Origin: Pisolithus tinctorius
Taxonomy: Eukaryota; Basidiomycota; Agaricomycetes; Boletales; Pisolithaceae
Assembly (NCBI GenBank): GCA_024663395.1
Contig: JANFAH010000034.1
Location: forward strand, 639,006 to 703,005
DNA: 64,000 nucleotides
Direction: 5' to 3'
Part shown: in pieces, positions 1 to 8,870 of the stretch
Numbering within the stretch: the stretch's first letter is position 1
Layout: each line of letters begins with the position of its first letter
Notes under the pieces: generated by a model
What the model saw: only the letters and a program-made list of their open reading frames with translations
Database searches by the model: none
What the model was told of the DNA's origin: nothing
Made by a program: the position numbers and the translations under genes

Positions 1-90
1 CTACACTTCTTTCTCCAGAGAGAACCTCCCTTTTGGGTCGAGCACAAATCTCGCCCATTACTGACGTTTACTGTTTCTAGGGATATCTTA

Positions 91-1047
91 TTACCCATTC
101 CTACAGCGGGAATCCACGTGAAGTGCGTGCTGGTCATACCCGGAGTAGAGGTCCATCATCACATACACTGCATATCCAGCAAAGGATTCTGCGAGGTGTT
201 CTACGAAGGGCGGAACAGACACATCGCAGATGGTCACTGCATTCAGGGGCTGTAAGTCATGCACAAGGCGAAGAGACTTTCTGTCTTTCTTTACTACGCA
301 GAACCAGCAGGAGCGATAAGCCACTGTAGAAGGTTCATACATGCTGGACTTGATGCGATCTTTAATCATGTCTATGACTTGAGCATGTATCGCGTTCAGG
401 ATAGGGATATTGCGTTGGACCCAAGGCGTGTGCGGAATCGTAGGAATCTTTACTGGCGGAAAATACCGTTCGTCTAGGTGTCCGTGCTCTGTAATGTCCC
501 AAGCAAAGGCGAGCTCATGGACCGAAACGAGCCAAGTTACGAGTTTAAGTTCTTCTGGCCAAAGCCAATCTGCAGGGTCAAGGTCAAGTTCCGCAGCCCG
601 TTTGGCAGTGAAGCAGATGCCCAGAGCGAAGTCTGGTGGATGGGTTGGAAGTGGTTGGAGACCAGCGAGCGGGTCATCAGGCAGGCTGTGCACGATGTGG
701 TATTCTTCCACCATCGGGGCAGGTACTGTCCGAACCTTCTTGGCAACCGGCTTGTAAACGAGGGTGCGAACCGCGGGATCTAGTTGATAAACGCTGCCGA
801 ATGCGGCTATAGCAGAGGGGTTTAGTATTGTCTGAGTGGAAGAGAGGAAAGCGAAAACAGGCGAGGGTATTCCGGTGGGTATGTTCCGCGGTACAGGTGC
901 TGTGGGTGAAGAGAAGTTCATTGAAGTAAAGGCTAATGATGAGACTGTAGGGCTGAGGAACGGATAACAGCGGCTAAATAGGAAACAGGACGTTTTAGTA
1001 GGCTCTCCCCAACCGTTTGGTGGATCATCGATATTCAAAAACCCCAT
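91..1047 (-). pseudogene. Gypsy Pol: reverse transcriptase N-terminal half, broken at 91
   Basis: The frame is -1 relative to Gag-PR. From about residue 200 it matches the Ty3/Gypsy reverse transcriptase fingers/palm, including CWFCVVKKDRKSLRLVHDLQ and MMDLYSGYDQ; the latter holds the first catalytic Asp. The frame stops at 91, before the YxDD motif. The remaining 90 bases do not continue the palm in any frame, so either pol is broken here or a small insertion begins. RNase H and integrase would lie off the left edge. Confidence 0.75.
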
Positions 1048-1049
1048 TC
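1035..1049 (-). promoter_or_regulatory. Candidate -1 ribosomal frameshift site between Gag-PR and Pol
   Basis: In the Gag-PR frame the minus strand reads tgG GGT TTT tga. G-GGT-TTT is a canonical X-XXY-YYZ slippery heptamer (1044-1038), and a stop codon (1037-1035) follows directly. The pol frame, which encodes the reverse transcriptase at 1047-91, is exactly the -1 frame and is open across the site. A downstream pseudoknot was not evaluated. Confidence 0.55.
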
Positions 1050-1154
1050 AACTATACTTTGGTGGCTATGGCAGTACTTGCCGCACTTGCAGTGCAGACA
1101 GCCCTCGCACCATGGGCGCGTGGGCAAAGTGTACTCGCAGCTGTCGTTTGGGTC

Positions 1155-3881
1155 TCAGAGAGTGATCTGCTGTCTGCTGTCAGGATAGTCGTTTGTTACC
1201 GCACTCATAAGGCAAATGAACAGACGTCCGAGGAGCATGTAGAAGTTGGCATGCTCAATTACTTGAACCTGGAGCATGACTGGCCCAGCGCCGAAGTTGA
1301 GTTTCAGGTTCTCTAGTACGCCTACAGTAGTGTCTTTAGACATGTTAGCAGATGTCATAGTCATGAGATGATCGCAGCGCAATGGAAGCCCGATCTTTTC
1401 CCAAACGCGCCTGGGCATGGCGACGATTTCCGAACCGGAATCTAGTACGCAGTTGATGGTGACGTCGGTCCCAGGGACCTTGGCTTCGAGGCAGCGGAGC
1501 GGCAGAGTGTGGTGAGCTACGATGGAGCCATCGTCACCACGGATAACGCGGTCTCCATATTCGCGCACGGTTCTTTGAGGATCGCGGCCGGTCAGTTCAT
1601 TCACTTGTACTCCTTCATCATCACTACAAACTACCTCAATCTCGTTTGTGGTGACACGTTTCGCCATGGTGATGTCTCTGAACTGTTTGCGAAACTCTGG
1701 GGCAACTGCAAATAATTCTTTGACTGGCATGGCAACGCTGGTTTCGAGTATGTGCTCCATGATATGCTTGGGCGCGGCTTCGTCTTCGAGAGGGAACGAG
1801 TAACGGTACTGGTGTTGATTGCGAGCTGCTGGGTACGGTGTCTGTGACGGAACAATTGCCACAGGAACGGCATCCTTGCACGTGGGCGTTGGAGCCAGAT
1901 TAGTCGGAGGAACATATGGTTTCGTAGCAGTAGATGTTGGTGCAGGTGTGGAGGGCTCGGATGCCTGGCGAGCGGCACGCGAACTTTGAACACCAGGGGA
2001 AATGATTTCCTCTTCAACAGTGACTGTGCGTGGGTCAACTCGTGGAGGGTTGGCAGGACATGCCGCGGGTCGAGCTGTGATTTCAACTCCGTCAAAGCAG
2101 GCTTTCTTCCTGCAGGAAATGACTGCTCCCTTGTTACCTTTATCCACTTGGTAGGTAGCCCAAGCTTGAGCGACATATGCTTGGAAGTCAGGGTCGGCTA
2201 AGTCTGCGACAGGTTCATCGGCGTCTTGGACGGTGTTTAAGAAGGCAGAAGGCTGGATTTCCAACTGCATGTCAATTTCGGGATGAGCAACGCAGAAGAG
2301 GTTAGCGGTGCCTGGCATGGCCGCGTTGCGTGGAGCGGCAGGAGTCGTAGCACGCGCGCTGGCCTGGTCTCTGTCAGCCATGACGCGGTCAACAGCCTCT
2401 CTCAGTGAGTTACATTCAGGGAAACGTGGAATTCGGCTCCCATCCGCCAGATAGAGACAGTTGTCTGTACCTCTTGTGATCTTACCAGCGCGGATATAAA
2501 CTTCAACGAGTGTGCACATCCTTGTCCAGTGGTTGGGGTCTGCACAGAAACCGCAGCCGGGTCTGCGTTGCTGCGGCGGAGGCTGCATCTGGAAGCTGTA
2601 TTCCTGTTTAACGACAGTACCAGGAGGTGGCACTTGCGGCATGTAAGCCGACGAGGGAGGTGCAGCTGGCGAGGCCGCGGTACCCATCGTCGGTACCGCG
2701 CTACGGAGAGCGGATCCTGTCAGAAGGAACTTGGCGGCTTTGACGACTTCTGCGAGTGGGTATGGATCGTCAGGGTGGAGGTCGGTGTGGACTATAGAGA
2801 GTCGATGACGAATACAATCTGCGATGGCCCTCGGGAAGCCATTCAGGAACATGGAATCCCGTTCTGTCTCTGCAAGCTTTTTAGTTTTAATGAGCAGGGC
2901 AGAAATCTTAGCGAATTTCCACTGGTATTCTCTGAGGTCATCCTGGTTCCACATAGGCTTGGACTGATATTCTTCGACGAGGTACTGCAAGTCTGCACGG
3001 CAGTAGCCGTCGTCACCCTTGCAGCCAGGGTACAAACCCTTAACAGCTACTACGAAGGCATCCCAGTCGTCGGCCGCGGGAGCGGCTTCCGGAAGCATTT
3101 GCCAGACCTCGGCTTCTTCGAGGTCAGCGTAGCGGATTGCGGCTTTGATCTTGCCACGGTCATCAAGAGCAGCGAGAGTACTGAGGAAGTCGATGTCTTC
3201 GAGGTAGCGCGGAAGCTGCGCGGGAGAATCTCCACTAAATTTAGGTGAGTTTTGTGTCCCACGGAGCGGCATCTGAAACTGAGGATTAGCCATTGGCGGG
3301 TTAACCTGTGGTGGCAGTGCTGGATTGGTAACGGGTGGAACGGGTATTGGTTGTGGGTGCGAAGCGGTTGGTATAGTGCGCGAGCGAGCGGGCGGAAGTG
3401 TTGGCGGGTTACTAATTGGCTGATGGGTGGTCTGCGACCGAGTGAGTGGTCGCGGCAGTGTGGCAGATGGAGCTGGGAGTCTGGGTATAGATTCGGAGGT
3501 GTCAAAGAGACGGGAAAAAGAGGGCGTGGGTGATGATGAATCAGATGATGTGACGGGTGTTAAAGGTGATGGCAGGGTTTCGGGCCTTCGGGGAGTCGAG
3601 TGGATAAAGCCACCGGGAAAATCAGGGGCAGTGAGATCTAGGTGATCTGATGCGACGGATATCTGATCTGCCGAGATATCAGGAGGGGTGATCGCGGGTA
3701 GTACCCACAGAATGTCAGCGGGTAATTGCGCATGATCCGGTGTTATGGGTGAAACAGGGTGGAAAATGTCAGAGTCTTCTGACAGGTTGAGATTGCGAAA
3801 GTGCAGGCGTAAATTTTCTAGTTCAGTGTGTTCAGCAGTGCGCCTGAGCGACCTTCTGGAAGCGACAGCAGAATCCCTCAC
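1155..3881 (-). CDS. Gypsy Gag-protease polyprotein
   Basis: A 908-residue reading frame starts at the first Met after the LTR. A long proline/serine-rich N-terminus (about residues 1-200) leads into a Gag-like capsid region (about 205-390). A CX2CX4HX4C zinc knuckle follows near residue 440. Near residue 810 a retropepsin active site reads VLDSGSEIVAM. Gag packages the RNA and the aspartic protease processes the polyprotein. The frame ends at TGA 1155-1157, probably a CGA-to-TGA change, because the same frame continues sensibly to a slippery site at 1038-1044. The enzyme domains are certain; whether this copy is functional is doubtful. Confidence 0.85.
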   Translation of the reverse strand: MRDSAVASRRSLRRTAEHTELENLRLHFRNLNLSEDSDIFHPVSPITPDHAQLPADILWVLPAITPPDISADQISVASDHLDLTAPDFPGGFIHSTPRRPETLPSPLTPVTSSDSSSPTPSFSRLFDTSESIPRLPAPSATLPRPLTRSQTTHQPISNPPTLPPARSRTIPTASHPQPIPVPPVTNPALPPQVNPPMANPQFQMPLRGTQNSPKFSGDSPAQLPRYLEDIDFLSTLAALDDRGKIKAAIRYADLEEAEVWQMLPEAAPAADDWDAFVVAVKGLYPGCKGDDGYCRADLQYLVEEYQSKPMWNQDDLREYQWKFAKISALLIKTKKLAETERDSMFLNGFPRAIADCIRHRLSIVHTDLHPDDPYPLAEVVKAAKFLLTGSALRSAVPTMGTAASPAAPPSSAYMPQVPPPGTVVKQEYSFQMQPPPQQRRPGCGFCADPNHWTRMCTLVEVYIRAGKITRGTDNCLYLADGSRIPRFPECNSLREAVDRVMADRDQASARATTPAAPRNAAMPGTANLFCVAHPEIDMQLEIQPSAFLNTVQDADEPVADLADPDFQAYVAQAWATYQVDKGNKGAVISCRKKACFDGVEITARPAACPANPPRVDPRTVTVEEEIISPGVQSSRAARQASEPSTPAPTSTATKPYVPPTNLAPTPTCKDAVPVAIVPSQTPYPAARNQHQYRYSFPLEDEAAPKHIMEHILETSVAMPVKELFAVAPEFRKQFRDITMAKRVTTNEIEVVCSDDEGVQVNELTGRDPQRTVREYGDRVIRGDDGSIVAHHTLPLRCLEAKVPGTDVTINCVLDSGSEIVAMPRRVWEKIGLPLRCDHLMTMTSANMSKDTTVGVLENLKLNFGAGPVMLQVQVIEHANFYMLLGRLFICLMSAVTNDYPDSRQQITL

Positions 3882-3894
3882 GGTGGGCTCCAGT

Positions 3895-4548
3895 TGTAGG
3901 AAAAGTCCAAGTAGCTGTATAATATGAGCTAGATGGCTTAGATAACAACAATAAAAAATGAAGGGAACAAATTGTTCGTCCCAAGGGATTCTGGACTGTC
4001 AGGACTAGAAGGAGAGACCCAGCGGTTTGTAGCGGTAGTGTTTCATGACATGCGCGGTGTGGTCCGCGGAGTAGTACTGGCGATGCGAGCGGTGCGAGCG
4101 GTATACATAGTTTGTGCGTGGCGGAATGCGAGATGTGCGGTGTAGACAAAGTGGAAAAGAAACTCGTGGTGACCTTCCGAGTGCCAAAAGGTATCATTCT
4201 GTACCTAAGTACAGGGCTTTATAGTCTGGACAAACCTGGAACCTAAGTAAGACAGGGTACAGTAAAGGAAAGCCGTGTGACAGCGCGTGCAAACAAGACT
4301 GGCTGAACAGAGGCCGAGGGTATACTACGAGCATTAAAGGAATAGAGCCCGTGATAAGAAAAAGAGTCCGAGGAAAAACAACGACCGGAGCACAGCGGCC
4401 ACGGGTATAGCATTGCGTGAGAGGGAGCGAGGGCGTGGGAAGGTAGCATGTGAACAACGGTGAACGCGAGAGGGGAGCGGATGTAACAGTAGTCACGGAT
4501 CAGTTAATGATAGGGGCTTACGCACCCAGGGAATGCGGATTCCTCACA
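3895..4548 (-). repeat. 5' LTR of the left Gypsy element
   Basis: On the minus strand the repeat starts TGTGAGGAATCC at 4548 and ends TTTTCCTACA at 3895, giving 654 bp with TG...CA termini. LINE homology begins immediately right of 4548 and the gag leader begins immediately left of 3895. The partner LTR is off the window, so these ends are inferred from termini and context and not from an LTR pair. Confidence 0.6.
4217..4225 (-). promoter_or_regulatory. TATA box in Gypsy 5' LTR
   Basis: The minus strand reads ACTATAAAG here, inside the LTR and about 320 bp upstream of the gag leader. It is a plausible U3 promoter for the element; no other evidence of transcription is visible. Confidence 0.4.
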
Positions 4549-6456
4549 CCGCTATCAATGATACTATACGTCATCTACAGCTCAGACTTGGTGGAGATGG
4601 CCAAAGGTAAGAATGAACTAACACTAGCTTTCATAGACGACACTGCGTTCATCGCCATTGGCAAGACGTTCGACGAAATGCACGCAACATTGAAAAACAT
4701 GATGGAATGCGGAGACGGGGCCTACGCCTGGTCCGAAAGTCACAACTCATGTTTTGAAACCAGCAAGTTCGCACTCATGGATTTCACGCTCAGCAGAAAT
4801 AAACCCAGACTACCATTAACGCTAAGAGACTCTACCATAAACCCGACACACACTCACAAATTCCTAGGTGTAATACTAGATCAGGAACTAAGATGGAAAG
4901 CACAGGCCGCACAAGCAATAGCCAAAGGAACGAAGCAAGCCCTCCTCCTAAGAAGACTATCATCGACATCCTGGGGAATCCCCACAAAGCTCATGCACCA
5001 ACTCTACCAGGCGGTCGTAGTACCTAAAGTAATGTACGCCGCGCTGGTCTGGCTCCAACCAGCCTACACCGGCAGCCACTTGTCCGCTGCAAGCGGGTCG
5101 AGAGGTGTAGCAAAATGTATCACGACAATCCAAAGAATGGCAGCGCTGGCAATAACGGGAGCCTTAAAAACCACACCTACCGATGCCCTACTAGCACACG
5201 CAAACATACCCCTGGCGACACTGCTCATTCAACATGCACTATACAAAACTGCCCTCCAACTATCGTCTCTACCAGACACGCACCCTCTCTGCACGCATGT
5301 CAACAGAACTGCAAAGAGAAACGTTAAACACCACAGGACTGCGCTTCATCGACTCTTCCACGACCTGGAAGTCTCGCCAGGAAGCATCGAAACAATCCTC
5401 CCATGTCCCATACCACCTAGCGCACCCCCTCTACACATGACAGTCATCACCCCCAACAAGAAAGAAGCTATCAAAGACTTCGAGCGAACAAAAGACCGAA
5501 CCCTAATCTTCACAGACGGCTCGTGCACAGAGGGAGGAGTAGGGGCAGCAGCAGTTCTATACGTCGACTTCAAACATATCACCATGCTACGGTACCACTT
5601 AGGTCAAGCATCAGAACACACAGTGTTCGAAGCAGAAGCAGCAGCACTCCTCTTAGCTGCACACATCCTGGCCACCAGAGACGAGGTCACTTACCTGGCC
5701 TCGGTACTCGTAGACAATCAAGCAGTAATCAGATCCAGTGAGCACCCATCAGCTAAACCGGGACATCACCTACTTTTACAGTTCAGATCGATGATCCGCA
5801 AAATACGCAGCGAAGAACGGCTGTCAAGGAAAAGTATCACGCTTTGGTGGATAGCAGGCCACATGGAGGTGGAGGGGAACGAACTAGCGGACAGAGAAGC
5901 AAAGTACGCAGCTAAGAAGGCGGAAACCACAAGCCGATCAGAGGAGCTACCACCACTGTTAACAAAACGCCTCCCCACTAGCATCTCCACCCTTAAACAG
6001 TTCCACACTGCGAAACTAAAGACGCTATGGAAGAAAGAATGGCAGGAATCCCCTCGTTACAACTGCATCTCCATGATAGACCCTCTCCTCCCCGGTACAT
6101 CGTACACAAAACTAGTCGCCTTGCTACCCAAGAGACAATCCGGACTGTACATACAACTAAGAACAGGACATATCCTGCTCAACAAATATCTGCACCACTT
6201 CAAACAAAGCGACACGCCCATGTGCCTGCAATGCAGGGAAACCTCCCCCGAGGATGTACATCACTTTCTATTTCAATGCCCCAGATACGACAGAGAGCGG
6301 CACATGCTCCACAACGTGCTAGGAAGAGACGCAACATCACTACCATACATCCTCTCTAACACGGCAACACAATCCCACCTACTCAAGTTCGTATCAGACA
6401 TGAAAAGATTGCAATTAGCATCAGGTGAGGTACCCAAACGACTCCACGACAAATGA
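4549..6456 (+). pseudogene. LINE ORF2 C-terminal part: reverse transcriptase thumb, RNase H, zinc knuckle
   Basis: The frame is open from the Gypsy LTR to TGA at 6456. It begins at the RT palm (LSMILYVIYSSDLVEMAKG), has the catalytic core as AFIDDTAF near 4637, and continues through the thumb. An RNase HI domain follows: IFTDGSCTEGG near 5507, EAEAAALLLA near 5632, DNQAV near 5713 and AGHMEVEGNELAD near 5855. A Cys/His cluster lies near the C-terminus (CLQC...HHFLFQC, about 6225-6280). The open frame extends left into LTR sequence by chance. No internal stop is present, unlike copy 2, so this half was intact when it was split. The N-terminal endonuclease and RT fingers are absent here. Confidence 0.85.
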
Positions 6457-7020
6457 TAACACCCAGCACAGGGACCACAGGGATCACAGGAACTATAAGG
6501 TGCTGAACACCCGACAGAAGACCAACTGCACCCCTCCCCGCATAATCACTACACACCTCGACCCTCACATCCCACTCCCCCCACCCGACCATCACATGCA
6601 TCCCAAGCTACATTCCTCGCTCACCAACCCTGGTTATACGCTGAAACCTCCTCTATGTACCTCAACACACCATAAACCCACACTGTCATCGCAGATGAAT
6701 ACCTGCCACACAGTAAAGTCATCTAAAGGACATAGAAGAACACGACGCCCATGTTCCAGCCAGCCCAAAAAGCAGCCGGTTAAGTGTAGACAGAACTATT
6801 GCCTAAACAGAAGTTTGTAGCCACCCTTACTCCAAGGTGGAGTGTCTAAAACGGCCGGCAGGAACAGCGGACTGGTGGAGGGCCAAAGGCCCTGCCACCA
6901 GGGCATTCACTCACTTGTAAGGGCGGCAGGCCACAGGGGGCCCAATTTAGGTCGATAGAATACGACTGTATAGTGCGACATAGGGTTATGACTACCCTCA
7001 GGCACTTAAATTACGAATTA

Positions 7021-7050
7021 AAATAATAATAATAATAATAATAATAATAA
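7021..7050 (+). repeat. (AAT)n tail of LINE copy 1
   Basis: About nine or ten AAT units end the LINE, the position of a target-primed poly(A)-like tail. Copy 2 of the same family ends in about nine plain A residues. Confidence 0.8.
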
Positions 7051-7051
7051 T

Positions 7052-7534
7052 TCTACTTGTGTGCATTGTTCTTGTACCTCTCCACCCATGACTCCAGCAT
7101 CCCATGGAGGTGATCCTTGATGGGTGACTTGTCCAATGGCCAAAAGTCCTAAGTGTATTATCAGTATGCCCTGCCTATGAGAGTCAAAATTCAGAGCTTG
7201 TACCCTGAAATACCTTTGTGCAATGGTCTGCACCTCATCAGAGCACAAAATGTGTGAGTTGCTTGCAGAGTTCAATGTGGCTGCCAGCCACCACAGAAGC
7301 ACAAACCTGCCATCTTCCTGCAGGTGGGGAGTCCACTGCAGCAGTAACTCCATAACATTTGAGCAGATATTGGACATCTGCTTTCTTCTGTCCATCCCCC
7401 ATATGATGCAGCATGTATGATGTGGGAAGTGGGAGCCAATAACAATTCTGTGTGATTGCTATCAATGAGACAGTCCAGTGTACTCTGGATAATAGTGTGA
7501 CAATGCCTTGCAATCTCTCTAGCACAGAACACTC
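7052..7534 (-). pseudogene. Unrecognised coding remnant, part 1 (left of Copia insertion)
   Basis: The minus strand carries a coding-like stretch about 110 residues long, for example EVQTIAQRYFRVQALNFDS, running from about 7390 to the LINE tail at 7051. At 7534 it abuts the Copia target site, and the same strand resumes at 12402. A GTGAGT donor-like sequence lies exactly at the insertion point. I do not recognise the family. The locus looks like an older gene interrupted twice: by the LINE at its 3' side and by Copia in the middle. CpG is almost absent. Confidence 0.35.
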
Positions 7535-7539
7535 ACCAT
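7535..7539 (+). repeat. Left target-site duplication of Copia element (ACCAT)
   Basis: ACCAT immediately precedes the 5' LTR and is repeated immediately after the 3' LTR at 12397-12401. Confidence 0.85.
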
Positions 7540-7730
7540 TGTCAAGAATGCAATCTGGAGTTATGGTAGCATCTCAGAGTTTTGCCCAGAGGGCTCGGAA
7601 TTGTTCCCTGACCCTTGGAATTAAATTCCAATGTCAATGTGCTTACTAATTATGGTACTATAAATTTTCTGCACTGTTCTTTTCCACCTCAGTGACTACT
7701 TCATACACTGAGAAACTCATACCTTCATTA
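7540..7730 (+). repeat. Copia 5' LTR
   Basis: The repeat begins TGTCAAGAATGC and ends ACCTTCATTA. It matches 12206-12396 over its full 191 bp. GGTTATGAGCCCC, which follows at 7731, is in the primer-binding position. Confidence 0.9.
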
Positions 7731-7794
7731 GGTTATGAGCCCCACTCTCGCACTCTAATTCTGAAAGAGTTAATACACAGCAACACTACCCACT

Positions 7795-8870
7795 ATGGTG
7801 AAAGATGATCATTCCTTACAAGTCCCAACCCTAAATGCAGACAGAAGCAACTGGCTATACTACAAGGCTTGGGTTGAATGGGCTGTCAGCTTGAAAGGGC
7901 TGATCAGACACCTGACTGGCTTGGATGCGAAACCAGGGGACCCTTCAGCAGGGAAAGATGCCTCCTGGAAGTCCACAGCCATGGAGCAAAAACTTGTCAG
8001 CAAATACCCAGAAAAACTTGGGCAATGGGCTAAGGATGATGGATACATCAAGCAAGTGATTGCTGTGTTGCTCCTGGAATCTCTGTTCCTTCAAGTCCTG
8101 AAGGAAGAGACTGCAAAGAGTGTGTGGGGTGCCCTCACTGATCTTTTCCAAAACTGCTCTTGCGTTGTCACAATCAATCTTCAGAGAAAACTCCAAGAAT
8201 CCTGCTGTTCAGAAAAAGGCAATGTCCATGCTCACTTTGACAAGATGTGTGCACTGTGCGAACAACTTGCTGTGCTTGGACAGTCAATCACAGATGATGA
8301 CTTTGCAGCCATCATCCTCAGTTCACTTCCCACTTCTTATGACTCCAACCTTGCAGCTATGACATCTTTGGCCCTAGTCATGCAAAAGGACCTATCTCTG
8401 GACTTCATAATCAAAGTAATTTCTGACAAATATGATAGGTGCCAAATGTGGATGAAGAGAGGCAACTCTGGAAACTCTGGAAATTCTGAAGATGTGGCTT
8501 ACTCAGCAAAGGATGGAAAGAAGTCCACCTGTGAAAATTGTGGAAAGAAAGGTCATATGAAAGACCAATGCTGGGAAGAGGGTGGCAGAAAAGCTGGGCA
8601 AGCCCCCAAGTGGTTCCAGAACAAGGGAAAAGGGAAAAAGAAGGAGAAAGGCACTGGAAAAGCAGCCACTGCAGCCAGCACATCAGCCAGCTCAAGTGCA
8701 CAGACCAGTGCTGACTCAGAACCTGACAGAGTTTGGCTAGCGCACCCACAGGACGATGACTGGCTTACAGAAATTGTGGAGGAAGAAATTCTGAACCCCC
8801 AGGACATCATTAACGATGAAGAAGATGCATATATGAACAACTATGACCATGTTCTCCTCACAGGCAAAAG
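7795..8870 (+). CDS. Copia Gag (capsid plus zinc knuckle)
   Basis: The frame starts with MVKDDHSLQVPTLNADRSNW, the usual start of Copia-type Gag. Residues about 40-220 form a UBN2/retrotran-gag-like capsid domain, and a CX2CX4HX4C knuckle (CENCGKKGHMKDQC) lies near residue 247. Lys/Gly-rich and Ser/Ala-rich linkers follow. The frame stays open past 8870 to 9201, but the protease continues in the -1 frame, so the real Gag-Pol boundary is near 8850-8870. I see no clear slippery heptamer there, so a one-base indel is more likely than programmed shifting. Confidence 0.8.

Larger units (their letters stand above)
1..4548 (-). mobile_element. Ty3/Gypsy LTR retrotransposon, 5' part (runs off left edge)
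   Basis: Minus-strand order is 5' LTR (4548-3895), gag-protease (3881-1155) and the start of reverse transcriptase (1047-91). The LTR has TG...CA ends, and a primer-binding-like stretch follows directly at about 3894-3876. The right end abuts LINE coding sequence at 4549 with no spacer, so the element appears to have inserted into that LINE. The rest of pol and the 3' LTR lie outside the window. CpG content is ordinary, so the insertion is probably younger than the CpG-depleted DNA to the right. Confidence 0.85.
4549..7050 (+). mobile_element. Non-LTR retrotransposon (LINE copy 1), 3' part
   Basis: The stretch holds the 3' part of ORF2 (to 6456), a 3' UTR (6457-7020) and a trinucleotide tail. 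The 3' UTR matches that of LINE copy 2 at 27916-28140 (minus) over about 200 bp, so both belong to one family. Homology to copy 2 begins abruptly at 4549 within the RT palm, at the Gypsy LTR boundary. The missing 5' part should therefore lie on the far side of the Gypsy element. RT plus a terminal RNase H and APE endonuclease (seen in copy 2) fits the Tad/I group of fungal LINEs. Confidence 0.85.

Noticed and set aside
2529..3248. 239-codon plus-strand frame opposite Gypsy gag
   Set aside because: Shadow of the gag frame, which has clear zinc-knuckle and protease motifs.
4450..4548. Extension of the LINE ORF2 frame leftwards to an ATG at 4450
   Set aside because: This part is Gypsy LTR sequence; the open frame is accidental and LINE homology starts at 4549.
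8835..8870. Programmed frameshift between Copia Gag and protease
   Set aside because: Pol is in the -1 frame but no X-XXY-YYZ heptamer is in register; a simple indel is more likely.
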